Counted from the first letter of the stretch, positions 1-9,128 are shown. The stretch: 64,000 nt of DNA from Speluncibacter jeojiensis (GCF_029589495.1 NZ_JAAIVF010000003.1:62001-126000); one strand, 5' to 3'. Made by a program: numbers and translations. Notes: generated by a model not told the origin, from the letters alone.

Positions 1-1
1 C

Positions 2-400
2 GACGTGCTGCGCCCGACCACCGGGCTGCTCGCCGAATACTCGCCGGGGATCCCGTGCCTGTTCAAGGGCCTCGACGCGAGCAGCCGGATCGGGCACGAC
101 GCCTACAGCGCACAACCGGGGGTGAAGATGTCGTTCGGGCTGCTGATGGGGGCGCAGTCGTACCGGTACCCGCAGGACCTGCCCAAGGTCGCGGCCACCG
201 GCGGACCGCACTGTATGGGCCTGCCGGACATCTCCGCAGATCAGCACGCCAAGTATCTGGTCACCGACACCGGGGTCAACCCGCTCGCCCCCGACAACCA
301 GGGCCCGAAGGTCAACGCGCCCAGCGCCGCCGACCTGATGTCGTACCTGTTCGGGGTGCCGGTCGACCCCGCCGCGCTGCGCGCGAGGGCGGGCAAGTGA
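2..400 (+). CDS. mceA: MceA family protein, C-terminal part (5' end outside window)
   Basis: Only the last 132 codons are present; the reading frame is open to the left edge. The segment with LLAEYSPGIPCLFKGL, followed by a region holding PHCMGLPD and ending in a short charged tail, matches the C-terminal part of MceA-type substrate-binding subunits of Mce lipid transporters. MceA-F are anchored in the inner membrane and span the periplasm to deliver lipids to a YrbE permease. The stop overlaps the GTG start of mceB (GTGA), so translation is probably coupled. The yrbE genes expected upstream lie outside the window. Family assignment is firm because five further mce genes follow in canonical order; which Mce system this is cannot be told. 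Confidence 0.85.
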   Translation, partial: DVLRPTTGLLAEYSPGIPCLFKGLDASSRIGHDAYSAQPGVKMSFGLLMGAQSYRYPQDLPKVAATGGPHCMGLPDISADQHAKYLVTDTGVNPLAPDNQGPKVNAPSAADLMSYLFGVPVDPAALRARAGK

Positions 401-1440
401 GCAGCCCCCGTCGCAGGCGGCCGCGGCCGAACGCCGTCAAGTTCACCGTCTTCGTGGTGTGCATGCTGGTCGTCAACGCCGCGCTGGTCGCCGTGTTCCA
501 CCCGTTCCACGGCGGCGGGCGTGACGAATACACGGCCGTGTTCGTCGACGTGTCCGGGCTGCGCGCCGGCGACAAGGTCCGCCTCGCTGGGGTGCCGGTC
601 GGGTCGGTCGGGTCGGTCGAGATGGACCGCCGGCACCGGGTGCACGTGCGGTTCGCGGTGGACAAGGGCCAGCCGCTGACCACCACCACCCGCGCGGTCG
701 TGCGCTATCAGAACCTCGTCGGCGACCGCTATCTCGAACTGCAGCAGGGGGACACGGTCGGGACGCCGCTCGCCGACGGCGCCACCCTCGGACCCGACCG
801 CACCGTCCCGGCGCTGAACCTCGACGCACTCCTGGGCGGGTTCCGGCCACTGTTCCAGGCGCTCGACTCCGACCAGATCAACAGGCTGACCTCCTCGCTG
901 CTGACGATCTTCCAGGGGCAGGGCGGGACCGTGGCCGAACTGCTGCGCCGCATCGGCTCGGTCACCTCGACGCTGGCAGACCGCGACCAGGTCATCGGCC
1001 AGGTCATCGACAACCTCGACACCGCCCTCGGCACCATCTCCGCCAAGGGCGACCAATTCGACGCCACCCTGACCACCCTGCAGCAACTGGTCAGCGGCCT
1101 GGCCGCGGACCGCGGCATCCTCGGCCAGGCGGTCACCAGCATCGACGGCGCCACCGCCAGCTTCGCCGGCCTGCTCACCGCGACCCGCCCCGACATCGCC
1201 GGCACCCTCGGGCAACTCGACGCATCCCTGACCCCGGTCGTGAACCATCGCGACGAGTTCGACGGGCTGCTCCAGCGCATGCCGGGCAACTACCGCAAGC
1301 TCGTCCGCACCGGCGCGTACGGATCCTTCTTCAACTTCTACCTGTGCGGGCTGCAGATCAAGGTCACCGGTGCGGACGGACGGCCGGTCACCGCGAACCT
1401 GATCGACCAGAAGACGGGCAGGTGCGCATGGCCGCGGTAG
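397..1440 (+). CDS. mceB: MceB family protein
   Basis: The 347-residue protein has a basic N-terminus, one transmembrane anchor at about residues 14-34, and an MlaD/Mce domain beginning near residue 44 (segment with VSGLRAGDKVRLAGVPVGSV). A long helical region follows, rich in Leu, Asp and Thr, as in the needle-forming part of Mce proteins. It ends with a Cys-containing tail (LCGLQIKV near residue 310). The GTG start is chosen because it overlaps the mceA stop by 4 nt; longer upstream extensions of the frame only run antiparallel to or across mceA. Role: subunit of a hexameric Mce lipid-transport tube. The substrate is unknown from sequence. Confidence 0.92.
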   Translation: MSSPRRRRPRPNAVKFTVFVVCMLVVNAALVAVFHPFHGGGRDEYTAVFVDVSGLRAGDKVRLAGVPVGSVGSVEMDRRHRVHVRFAVDKGQPLTTTTRAVVRYQNLVGDRYLELQQGDTVGTPLADGATLGPDRTVPALNLDALLGGFRPLFQALDSDQINRLTSSLLTIFQGQGGTVAELLRRIGSVTSTLADRDQVIGQVIDNLDTALGTISAKGDQFDATLTTLQQLVSGLAADRGILGQAVTSIDGATASFAGLLTATRPDIAGTLGQLDASLTPVVNHRDEFDGLLQRMPGNYRKLVRTGAYGSFFNFYLCGLQIKVTGADGRPVTANLIDQKTGRCAWPR

Positions 1441-2468
1441 GACGGATGACCGGGCGAGGGGCCGTGCGGGCCGGGATCATCGGCATCACGCTCAGCGTGC
1501 TGGTCGTGCTCGCGGCCATGCAGTTCGGCCGGCTGTGGTTCGTCGAGCACACGCTGCCCTACGCCGCGGTCTTCGACGACGCGAGCGGACTGGCGAGCGG
1601 CGACGACGTCGAGGTGTCCGGCATGGTCGTCGGCAAGGTCGAGTCGATGCGGGTGTCCGGCGGCCGGGCACGTGTCGCGTTCACCGTCTACGAGAAGGTG
1701 CTCCTCGGCGCGGACACCTCCGCGAAGATCGAGACGACCTCGCTGCTCGGCAAACGGTCCATCGTGCTCGACCCCGGCACCACCGGCACCCTCACAGCCG
1801 GGTCGACGATCCCGTTGGCACACACCCGATCGGCCTATTCGCTCACCTCGGCGCTGGGCGACCTGACCACCGACGTGCGGGGCATGAACCTGGACACCGT
1901 CTCGCAGAGCCTCGACGCGGTGTCGTCGGTACTGCAGGCCGGGGCGCCGCAACTCGCGCCCGCCCTCGACGGGCTCAAGCGGATCTCGGACACCATCAAC
2001 ACCCGCAACCAGGCGCTGCTGACGTTGCTGCGCGAGGCCAACAGCGTCAGCAAGACGCTCGGGGCCCGCGGCTCGCGGGTCAATGCGCTGCTCGTCGACG
2101 GCAACGATCTGGTCGGCGAACTCAACACCCGCAAGATGGCGCTCTCGCAACTCATCTCGAACGTCGACGCGGTGGCGAAACAACTCAGCGGCGTGGTGCA
2201 CGACAACGAGGCGCAGATGGGTCCGGTGCTGACCAAACTCAACACCGTCGTGTCGATCCTGCAGAAGAACCGCGACAACATCAGTGCCGGGCTCGACGGG
2301 CTGGGCACCTACGCCGGCACCCTCGCCGACACGGTCGCGAGCGGGCCGTACTTCTACGCCTACATCCAGAACCTGATTCCCGCGCAGTACTCGCAGCCGC
2401 TGATGAACGCCGTGTTCGGGCTGCCGCCCGCGCCGCTGCCGATCCCGACCATCGAGGGGCCGAAATGA
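1428..2468 (+). CDS. mceC: MceC family protein
   Basis: The protein has 346 residues, with an N-terminal membrane anchor at about residues 12-33 and then the MlaD domain (AVFDDASGLASGDDVEVSG). A helical domain with repeated heptad-like Leu/Asn spacing follows, and the tail is Pro-rich. The ATG at 1428 overlaps the end of mceB by 13 nt; a second in-frame ATG at 1446 would remove six residues and is also possible. The stop overlaps the next ATG (ATGA). Its size, domain order and position between MceB and MceD identify it as the third Mce subunit. Confidence 0.9.
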   Translation: MAAVGRMTGRGAVRAGIIGITLSVLVVLAAMQFGRLWFVEHTLPYAAVFDDASGLASGDDVEVSGMVVGKVESMRVSGGRARVAFTVYEKVLLGADTSAKIETTSLLGKRSIVLDPGTTGTLTAGSTIPLAHTRSAYSLTSALGDLTTDVRGMNLDTVSQSLDAVSSVLQAGAPQLAPALDGLKRISDTINTRNQALLTLLREANSVSKTLGARGSRVNALLVDGNDLVGELNTRKMALSQLISNVDAVAKQLSGVVHDNEAQMGPVLTKLNTVVSILQKNRDNISAGLDGLGTYAGTLADTVASGPYFYAYIQNLIPAQYSQPLMNAVFGLPPAPLPIPTIEGPK

Positions 2469-3688
2469 GGATCACCCGCCGCAACCTCGCCCAGATCGCC
2501 CTCGCCGTGGTGCTCGTCGCGCTCGGGGTGAGCGGCTACCTCGTCGCGGTCCGGCTGCAGACGTACACGATCACCGCCGAATTCACCTCGGCCACCGGCA
2601 TCTACAAGGGAGACGACGTCCGGGTGGTCGGCGTGAAGGTCGGGTCGATCACCGGCATCGCGCCCGACGGCGACCGCACCCGGGTGACGATGCGTCTGGA
2701 CCGGAGCACCCACGTCCCGGCCGGCGCCAAGGCGGTGATCATCGCGCAGAACCTGGTCGCCTCCCGGTTCGTCCAGCTCACCCCCGCGTACACCGGGGGA
2801 CCGGCGCTGGCCGCGGGCACGACGATCGGACTCGACCGGACCGCGGTGCCGGTGGAATGGGACCAGGTCAAAACCGAACTGTCCCGGCTCGTCGACGCGA
2901 TGAGCCCGCACGCCGGCGATCCGCAGGGCACCTTCGGGCGGTTCCTCGACGCGGCGGGCACCGCCGTGCACGGCAACGGGGCGACCCTGCGCGGCAGCAT
3001 CGACGCGCTCTCCGCGACCATGGCCACCCTGTCGAAGGGCGGCGGCGACCTGTTCGACATCGTCCGTAACCTGCAGGCATTCGCGGCCGCCCTGTCGGCC
3101 AGCAACGAGCAGATCGTGCAGTTCCAGGGCCGGCTCGCCTCGGTCACCGACGTGCTCACCGACGGCCACGACCAACTGACCCAGGCCCTGACCGACCTCG
3201 ACGGCGCGGCCGGCGACATCCGACGTTTCGTCGACCAGAACCGCCAGGGCCTGACCGAGCAGGTGCAGCGCCTCGCCGACGCGACATCGATTCTCGCGCA
3301 GAAGGAACCGGCGATCGAGAAGGTGCTGCACATCGCGCCGACCGCGTTGGTCAACTACTACGACATCTATCACCCGGCCCAGGGGTCGTTCGTGGGCATG
3401 CCGGCGCTGCAGAACTTCGGCAATCCGGTGAACTTCGTGTGCGGCGCCATCGCCGGGCTCGCGCAGGCCTCCGCAGACCAGGGCGCGGCGCTGTGCGCGC
3501 AGTACCTCGGCCCGCTGCTGCGCACGGTGGTGATGAACTACCCGGACATCACCATCAACCCGACCACCGGGCGCGGCGTCGGCCCGGGCCAGACCGTCGA
3601 CAGCGTGCCCGGACTGTCCGGCCCGTCGGGATCGCCACCGGCGCACGGGCTCTCGAACCTGATGGCGCCGCAGGCGGGCACCCGATGA
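2465..3688 (+). CDS. mceD: MceD family protein
   Basis: The protein has 407 residues. An N-terminal hydrophobic anchor (about residues 8-28) precedes the MlaD domain (FTSATGIYKGDDVRVVGVKVGSI) and a long helical barrel region. The C-terminal portion carries VNFVCGAIAGL and a Gly/Pro/Ser-rich tail. It starts at the ATG of an ATGA overlap with mceC and ends in an ATGA overlap with mceE, so the block is translationally coupled. As a member of the Mce complex it should sit in the periplasm, anchored to the inner membrane. It is at the shorter end of the lengths usual for MceD proteins. Confidence 0.9.
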   Translation: MRITRRNLAQIALAVVLVALGVSGYLVAVRLQTYTITAEFTSATGIYKGDDVRVVGVKVGSITGIAPDGDRTRVTMRLDRSTHVPAGAKAVIIAQNLVASRFVQLTPAYTGGPALAAGTTIGLDRTAVPVEWDQVKTELSRLVDAMSPHAGDPQGTFGRFLDAAGTAVHGNGATLRGSIDALSATMATLSKGGGDLFDIVRNLQAFAAALSASNEQIVQFQGRLASVTDVLTDGHDQLTQALTDLDGAAGDIRRFVDQNRQGLTEQVQRLADATSILAQKEPAIEKVLHIAPTALVNYYDIYHPAQGSFVGMPALQNFGNPVNFVCGAIAGLAQASADQGAALCAQYLGPLLRTVVMNYPDITINPTTGRGVGPGQTVDSVPGLSGPSGSPPAHGLSNLMAPQAGTR

Positions 3689-4818
3689 GGGGTGCGGCGC
3701 GGGCGACGGCAGCCGTGGCCACGGTGCTGGCGGTGGCGGCGGCGACCGCCGGGTGTCAGTGGGACGGCGTGAACTCGCTGCCGCTGCCCGGAACCAGCGG
3801 CCACGGCGCCGGCAGCTTCCAGGTGACCGTCGAGATGCCGGACGTCTCGTCGATCACCCAGAACTCCCCGGTCATGGTCGACGACGTCACCGTCGGCAGC
3901 GTGTCGAAGATCCAGACCGAGGGGTGGCACGCAAAGCTCACCGTCACGCTCGGCCCCGGCGTCGACCTGCCCGCCGACGCCGTCGCGACGATCGGGCAGA
4001 CCAGCCTGCTCGGCTCTCAGCACCTCGAACTGGCGCCGCCGACCGACGCCCCCGCGCGGGGACGCCTGTCCGCAGGGAGCGTCATCCCGCTCGCACGGGC
4101 GGGCGCCTATCCGACCACCGAGCAGACCCTCTCGGCGCTGGCGGTCGTCCTCGACGGCGGGGGACTGGGCCAGGTCCAGTCCATCACCACCGAACTCAAC
4201 AACGCGTTCGGCGGCAACGACCGGCAGATCCGCGACCTGCTCACCCAGATCGACCAGCTCGCCGGAACTCTCGACCGACAGCGCACGGCGGTCGTCGCGA
4301 CGATCGACAACCTGCACCGCTTCGCCGGGGAGGTCGCCGGCGAGAACGACACCCTCACCCGGGCCCTCGACACGATGCCCACCGCGCTGCAGACCCTGGA
4401 CGACGAGCGGTCCGACTTCACCCGGGCCATGCAGGCGCTGACGGGGTTCAGCGACACCGGAACCCAATTGGTCCACGCCACCCGGTCCGACCTCGAGAAG
4501 AACCTCACGAGCCTGCGCACCACCTTGACCCAGGTGGCCGCCACCGGAGACTCGCTGATCAACAACCTCGGCACCATCACCACCTTCCCGTTCCCGCAGG
4601 TCACCATCGACAACGCCATGCGCGGCGACTACACGAACCTGTGGGCGGTCCTGGACCTGACCGTGCCCCGGCTGCGTGCCGGACTGGCCTACGGCACCCC
4701 GCTGGGTACGCCCGCGCCGGGCGCCACCCCGGCCGTGGCACCCGCGGGTCCCACGGCGCCGACCGGGACTCCGGTCGACCCGCTGCTCGCACCCCTGCAC
4801 ACCGGAGGCGCCCGATGA
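3685..4818 (+). CDS. mceE: MceE family lipoprotein (LprK-like)
   Basis: The protein has 377 residues. The N-terminus is a lipoprotein signal peptide with lipobox TAGC, placing the lipidated Cys at residue 24. MceE is the lipoprotein member of actinobacterial Mce sets, which agrees with its fifth position. The MlaD domain starts near residue 46 (VEMPDVSSITQNSPVMVDDVTVGSV). It is followed by a helical region, ending near residue 315, and a Pro/Ala/Thr-rich tail. The start codon overlaps the mceD stop, and the stop overlaps the mceF start region (ATGATG). The lipid anchor probably holds the complex at the inner membrane. Confidence 0.93.
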   Translation: MRGAARATAAVATVLAVAAATAGCQWDGVNSLPLPGTSGHGAGSFQVTVEMPDVSSITQNSPVMVDDVTVGSVSKIQTEGWHAKLTVTLGPGVDLPADAVATIGQTSLLGSQHLELAPPTDAPARGRLSAGSVIPLARAGAYPTTEQTLSALAVVLDGGGLGQVQSITTELNNAFGGNDRQIRDLLTQIDQLAGTLDRQRTAVVATIDNLHRFAGEVAGENDTLTRALDTMPTALQTLDDERSDFTRAMQALTGFSDTGTQLVHATRSDLEKNLTSLRTTLTQVAATGDSLINNLGTITTFPFPQVTIDNAMRGDYTNLWAVLDLTVPRLRAGLAYGTPLGTPAPGATPAVAPAGPTAPTGTPVDPLLAPLHTGGAR

Positions 4819-6158
4819 TGCTCACCAGGTTCGTCCGCGCGCAACTGGCGGTGTTCGCAGTGCTCGCGATCGTCGGCATGGCGCTGGTCGGGGTGGACTA
4901 CGTCAAGGTCCCGGCGGCGCTGGGCATCGGCAACTACACGGTCACCTTGAACCTGCCGGCTTCCGGTGGGCTGTACCGCTTCTCGAACGTCACCTACCGC
5001 GGCATCAACGTCGGTCAGGTCAGCGCCGTGTCGGTCGTCCCCGACGGGGTGCGCGCGACGCTGCGGCTACGCAGCTCGACGAAGATCCCCCGCTCGGTGC
5101 AGGTGCGGGTGCGCAGCATGTCCGCGATCGGCGAACAGTACGTGGACCTGCTGCCGAGCTCGACCGCCGGTCCCTACCTGCACGACGGCGAGGTCCTGAC
5201 GGTGCCGGCCACCGCGCTGCCCACCGCGATCGGGCCACTGCTCGACCGCGCGCAGACACTGCTGGACTCGGTGCCGCAGGACCGGCTCCGCGAGGTCATC
5301 GACGAGTCGTTCCGCGCGTTCGGCGGGCAGGCGCCCGCGATGTCGAAGCTGCTCGACTCGACGGTTTCGTTCGTGAACCAGACCTCCGATGCCGCCGAAC
5401 CGACCCGGGACCTGGTCCAGCGGCTCGGCCCGCTGCTCGATGACCAGGCGGTCACCAGCAGCGAGATCCGCACCTGGGTGTCGGGCCTGGCCGACATCAC
5501 CGGGCAGGTCCAGGCCGCCGACCCGCACGTGCAGTCGCTACTACAGAGCGGCCCGGCGACGGCACAATCGGCACAGGACCTGCTGGCCCAGGTGCAGCCG
5601 ACACTGCCCGTGCTGCTGAAGAACCTGACCAGCGTCGGGCAGGTGCTGCTGACCTACAACCCGGCGATCGAGCAGATCATGCTGCTGCTGCCGCCGCTCG
5701 AGGCCGCGCAGACGACGGTGGTGCAGACGGGGGCGCCCGACGGCGCCGCCGCCGTCGACTTCGTCATGGAGGCCAACGATCCCGCGGCCTGCACCACCGG
5801 CTACCTGCCGGCCTCCGCGCGCCGCAGTCCCACGGACTTCTCGATCCCCGACACCCCCTCCGACCTGTACTGCAAGGTGCCGCGCGACTCGAAGTTCGCG
5901 GTGCGCGGCAGCCGCAACCTGCCCTGCCTGGCGGTGCCCGGCAAACGCGCGCCCACCCCGCAGGAATGCGCGAGCGACAAGCCGTACACCGCCGCCGGCA
6001 CCAACGCGCCCGACGAGATCGATCCGGCACCGGCGGTGGGCACCACCGGCTACAACCCGGCCGACGGGACCTACGTGGGACCCGACGGCAAGACCTATCG
6101 GGTCGACACACCCCCCGACGGGAGGGCACCGGCATGGCCGTCGCTGCTGACCAAGTGA
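4815..6158 (+). CDS. mceF: MceF family protein
   Basis: The protein has 447 residues. An N-terminal transmembrane segment (about residues 5-24) is followed by the MlaD domain (LNLPASGGLYRFSNVTYRGINVGQV) and the helical domain. The long C-terminal region contains several Cys residues (AACTTGY, LYCKVP, NLPCLAVPG, QECASDK), typical of MceF tails, and ends with a repetitive Tyr/Gly/Pro/Asp stretch. Two in-frame ATGs (4815 and 4818) overlap the mceE stop; 4815 is used. It closes the six-gene mce set. The first Mas gene begins 25 nt before its stop, so the whole group reads as one operon. Confidence 0.92.
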   Translation: MMLTRFVRAQLAVFAVLAIVGMALVGVDYVKVPAALGIGNYTVTLNLPASGGLYRFSNVTYRGINVGQVSAVSVVPDGVRATLRLRSSTKIPRSVQVRVRSMSAIGEQYVDLLPSSTAGPYLHDGEVLTVPATALPTAIGPLLDRAQTLLDSVPQDRLREVIDESFRAFGGQAPAMSKLLDSTVSFVNQTSDAAEPTRDLVQRLGPLLDDQAVTSSEIRTWVSGLADITGQVQAADPHVQSLLQSGPATAQSAQDLLAQVQPTLPVLLKNLTSVGQVLLTYNPAIEQIMLLLPPLEAAQTTVVQTGAPDGAAAVDFVMEANDPAACTTGYLPASARRSPTDFSIPDTPSDLYCKVPRDSKFAVRGSRNLPCLAVPGKRAPTPQECASDKPYTAAGTNAPDEIDPAPAVGTTGYNPADGTYVGPDGKTYRVDTPPDGRAPAWPSLLTK

Positions 6159-6652
6159 CGGTCCGGCGGGTGCTTCGGCGGCGCTGGATGCTCCGCACAC
6201 TTGCGGCGGCCGTGCTGCTCGCCCTGGCCGCCGCGACCACCGTGCTTACAGTCGGTCATCGCGCCGACGACCGGCGGGAAGCCTTTGCGCGGCAAGCAGA
6301 GTCGACCGCGAGGCAGAGCGTGCTGGCGATCCTCGACATCGACGCGGGATCGGCCCGCGCCGACGCGCAGCGGTTCGTCGACGCGAGCGCGGGGGAGTTC
6401 CGCACCGCGATGTCCGCGCAACTCGACAACTATGTGCGGGCGCTGCAGCAGTCCCACGTCACCTCGACCGGGGAGGTGCCGGCCATCGGCATCGAAAGCC
6501 AGACAGAGGATTCGGCGGTCGTGCTCGTCGCCGCCCGCACCCATGTGTCCACGTCGGGCGGCGCGGCGCAGGACCGCAACGTGCGGCTGCTGGTGACCGT
6601 CACCCGCGACGGCGGCGCGGCGAAGCTGACCCGGCTGGAGTTCGTCTCGTGA
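6134..6652 (+). CDS. Mce-associated membrane protein (Mas)
   Basis: The protein has 172 residues. A short cytoplasmic N-terminus (Arg-rich, VRRVLRRRW) leads into one membrane segment at about residues 22-41. A soluble domain of alternating helices and strands follows, ending in a beta-rich part (VRLLVTVTRDGGAAKLTRLEF). This topology and the position directly after mceF are those of Mce-associated proteins, which in mycobacteria stabilise Mce complexes and belong to the same NTF2-like fold as the next gene. The start lies within the 3' end of mceF. The GTG start of the next gene overlaps its stop (GTGA). Confidence 0.82.
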   Translation: MAVAADQVTVRRVLRRRWMLRTLAAAVLLALAAATTVLTVGHRADDRREAFARQAESTARQSVLAILDIDAGSARADAQRFVDASAGEFRTAMSAQLDNYVRALQQSHVTSTGEVPAIGIESQTEDSAVVLVAARTHVSTSGGAAQDRNVRLLVTVTRDGGAAKLTRLEFVS

Positions 6653-7149
6653 CGGCGCGCCTTGTGCCGACACCGCAGCGGATCGGAGGACTCCTGGTGG
6701 TGTGCCTCGCGGTCGGGCTGGTCACGGCGTCGGCTCTGCTGTGGCAGGCGCGTGGCCACGCCGCGGCGGCTCAGGAGGCAAGGAGCGACGCGGTCGCCGC
6801 CGCGACGACCGTCGTCGAACAGATGCTGACCTACTCGGGCCAAACGGTCGACCACGACCTCGCCGCCGCGCAGGCCGGTTTGGCCGGGTCGTTCGCGAGC
6901 CGCTACAAGACGCTGGCGGACCGGACGATCGCGCCGGCGGCGAAGGCCCAGGGCATCGACACCAAGGCGACGGTCGCGCACGCCGGGGTCATCAGCGCCG
7001 ACACCGACCACGCCCAGGTGCTGCTGTTCGTCGACCAGCTCACCACCACCGCGGCCCAGCCCGCACCGACGGTCGCCGACAGCCGCGTGCGCGTCTCGCT
7101 CATCCGCGACGGCAACCGGTGGAAGGTGACCGGCTTCGATCCGCTGTGA
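6649..7149 (+). CDS. Mce-associated membrane protein (second Mas)
   Basis: The protein has 166 residues. One N-terminal membrane helix (about residues 12-31) is followed by an extracytoplasmic domain with a helical half (TTVVEQMLTYS, SRYKTLADRTIAP) and a C-terminal strand pair ending VRVSLIRDGNRWKVTGFDPL. That ending is the usual NTF2-like C-terminus of Mas proteins, in which the strand carries a Trp-Lys-Val motif. It is translationally coupled to the first Mas gene through a GTGA overlap and is the last gene of the mce operon; the next gene starts about 100 nt further on with its own possible promoter. Confidence 0.82.
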   Translation: MTARLVPTPQRIGGLLVVCLAVGLVTASALLWQARGHAAAAQEARSDAVAAATTVVEQMLTYSGQTVDHDLAAAQAGLAGSFASRYKTLADRTIAPAAKAQGIDTKATVAHAGVISADTDHAQVLLFVDQLTTTAAQPAPTVADSRVRVSLIRDGNRWKVTGFDPL

Positions 7150-7245
7150 CGCGCGCGCCTGCACTCGGGAATTTCTGTCACCGGATACGGGATTGACCGC
7201 GGCGTAAACTGAATCCCACAAGTGCCTGAGCGCGGGGGGTGCGCC

Positions 7246-8736
7246 ATGCCGGGGTTTTACCCTATGTGGGTCGTGGTGACCCATTGGTTGAACGTGCTGT
7301 TCATGATCATGATGGCCCGTAGCGGCATCGAGATCCTGTCGGCGTTTCCGAAGTTCTATTGGCGTGACGACTGTCCGCCGGGACGCGAATGGCTTCGCCT
7401 GTCCAAGAAGGTGTTCTCCTCCGAACCGCGCAGACCCTGGTCCTCGCTCGACGAGGAGGAGTCGTGGAATCCGGTGATCGCGCTCCCGGGCCGTAAGAAC
7501 CTGGGCCTGGGCCGGCACTGGCACTTCATGACGCTGCAGTTCTGGATCGCCACCGGCGCCGTGTACGTCGCCATGGTGTTCGCGACCGGGTACTGGCACT
7601 ACCTGATCCCGGACCACTGGTCGATCATTCCCGACGCGATCCGCCAGATCGGCACGTATCTGCACTTCGAGTTGGGCCAGCCGATCGCCGGTCAGCCGTT
7701 CAATCCGGCGCAGAAGCTCATGTACTTCACCGTGATCTTCGTGGTGTCGCCGCTGATGATCCTCGCCGGGGCAGCCATGTCGCCGGCCGTGATCGGTCGG
7801 TTCCCCTGGTACGGAAAGCTTTTCGGCGGCAAGCAGGGCGCGCGCAGCGTGCACTTCCTCGGCATGTGCTTCTTCGGCATGTTCGTCGTCGTGCACGTGC
7901 TGATGGTCATCCTGCACGGGCTGCCCAGCCAACTCACCAGGATCGTCCTCGGCAGCGGCCAGAAGGACACCACCTTGGGCCTCGCCCTCGGGTTGACGAT
8001 CCTGTTCGTCATCTTCGCCATCCAGGTGCCGCTGTCCATCGTGTCGCTGCGCCGACGCCGGCTGGTGCAACACCTGACCGGGCTGATGGTCGATCCGCCG
8101 CAGCGTGTGCTGAGCCGGTCGTTCAGTTCGCGCCAGCAGTACACCGACGCCGACATCTCCCCGTACCACCGCGTCAACGGCTATCCGCCCACGGATCCCG
8201 CGTACGAGGAGATGGCGCGCCACGAGTTCCGTGACTACCGGCTCGACGTGGGCGGCCTGGTCAAGCACCCGGTGTCGCTGTCGGTGGCCGATCTGCGCGC
8301 GCTGGGCACGGTCGCCTACATCGCCAAACACAACTGCATCCAGGGCTGGACGTCCATCGGCAAGTGGGGTGGCATCCCCGTGAGCACGATCATCGACCTG
8401 GTCGAGCCCGAGGACGAGGCGAAGGTCGCCGTCTTCTATGCCTTCGACGACAAGGGGCTGACCGAGGCCGAGGGACGCTACGGCCACTTCTACGGCAGCA
8501 TCCCGCTGTGGTTGGCGAGCAAACCGCAGACGATCCTGGCCGTCGACATGAACGGGGGACCGCTGCCGATCGAGCACGGGGCGCCGGTGCGGCTGCGGTG
8601 CGAGTCTCAGCTCGGCTTCAAGATGGTCAAGTGGGTGCGGGGGATCGAGTTCGTCGCCGACTACAGCCACGTCGGGATGGGGCAGGGCGGCTGGCGCGAG
8701 GACCAGCAGTTCTACTCGAACTCGGCCGGCATCTGA
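7246..8736 (+). CDS. Membrane cytochrome b561-type domain fused to sulfite-oxidase-like molybdopterin oxidoreductase
   Basis: The protein has 496 residues. Residues 1-275 form a multi-pass b-type cytochrome with candidate heme His residues in VTHWLN (near residue 13), GRHWHFM, RSVHFLGM and VVVHVLMVILHG. The C-terminal half (from about residue 310) is an oxidoreductase molybdopterin-binding domain: EFRDYRLDVGGLVKHP opens it, and the Mo-ligand Cys lies in AKHNCIQGWTSIGKWGG. The design suggests electron transfer between a cofactor site and the quinone pool within one chain. ATG 7246 follows a G-rich ribosome-binding site; a GTG at 7222 would add eight residues. A TAAACT -10-like hexamer lies at 7205-7210. 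The substrate cannot be inferred; sulfite, sulfoxide or another oxo-substrate are all possible. Confidence 0.85.
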   Translation: MPGFYPMWVVVTHWLNVLFMIMMARSGIEILSAFPKFYWRDDCPPGREWLRLSKKVFSSEPRRPWSSLDEEESWNPVIALPGRKNLGLGRHWHFMTLQFWIATGAVYVAMVFATGYWHYLIPDHWSIIPDAIRQIGTYLHFELGQPIAGQPFNPAQKLMYFTVIFVVSPLMILAGAAMSPAVIGRFPWYGKLFGGKQGARSVHFLGMCFFGMFVVVHVLMVILHGLPSQLTRIVLGSGQKDTTLGLALGLTILFVIFAIQVPLSIVSLRRRRLVQHLTGLMVDPPQRVLSRSFSSRQQYTDADISPYHRVNGYPPTDPAYEEMARHEFRDYRLDVGGLVKHPVSLSVADLRALGTVAYIAKHNCIQGWTSIGKWGGIPVSTIIDLVEPEDEAKVAVFYAFDDKGLTEAEGRYGHFYGSIPLWLASKPQTILAVDMNGGPLPIEHGAPVRLRCESQLGFKMVKWVRGIEFVADYSHVGMGQGGWREDQQFYSNSAGI

Positions 8737-8867
8737 CCGTGCAGGGAACCGGGGCGACGCTGGTGCCGTCACTGGTTCGGACGCCCGGTTCGACCGATTG
8801 GACGCGCTGGGCCTGCAACCCGAGGGCGAACTGCCCGTCGGGTTGCGCTCGGGCGCACGGTGGCGCG

Positions 8868-9128
8868 TCAGGTACGCGATCTGACGCTGTCGCGTGCCGC
8901 GGCCGCATCCTCGGCGACCGCGGGCGTGCCGCCCGCCTTCTCCGCGGCAGTGCGCCGGGCGAACTCGCTGAGCCGCTCGACGACCGGTTGCCCGGCGAAC
9001 ACCGATCGGTCCCGGGTCCACCTGTCGAAGGTGGCCTCGTCCGCACCGGGTCCGTACCCGCCGTAGATCCGGGCCCTGCACAGGGCCACTCGTTGCTGGA
9101 TTGCGCGCACGTCATCTGCCGTGGTCAT
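8868..9128 (-). CDS. Small uncharacterised protein
   Basis: The protein has 86 residues and no recognised family. The ATG at 9128 is well supported by GGGAGG seven bases upstream on the minus strand, which is why the longer in-frame extension to 9209 is not used. The protein is soluble and mostly helical in character, with charged segments (AIQQRVALCRARIY, TFDRWTRDRSVF, ERLSEFARRTAAEK) and an Ala-rich acidic end. It lies alone between the plus-strand molybdopterin enzyme and the minus-strand protease. Function unknown; it could be an orphan regulatory or stress protein. Confidence 0.6.
   Translation of the reverse strand: MTTADDVRAIQQRVALCRARIYGGYGPGADEATFDRWTRDRSVFAGQPVVERLSEFARRTAAEKAGGTPAVAEDAAAARDSVRSRT

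Noticed and set aside
595-625. Short tandem GGTCGGGTC repeats in mceB
   Set aside because: They encode PVGSVGSVE within the Mce domain; a codon-level coincidence rather than a separate element.
6430-9081. Minus-strand frame of 883 codons across the Mas genes and Mo enzyme
   Set aside because: Composition is typical of antisense frames in high-GC DNA and no domain is recognisable, while the plus-strand genes have clear families.
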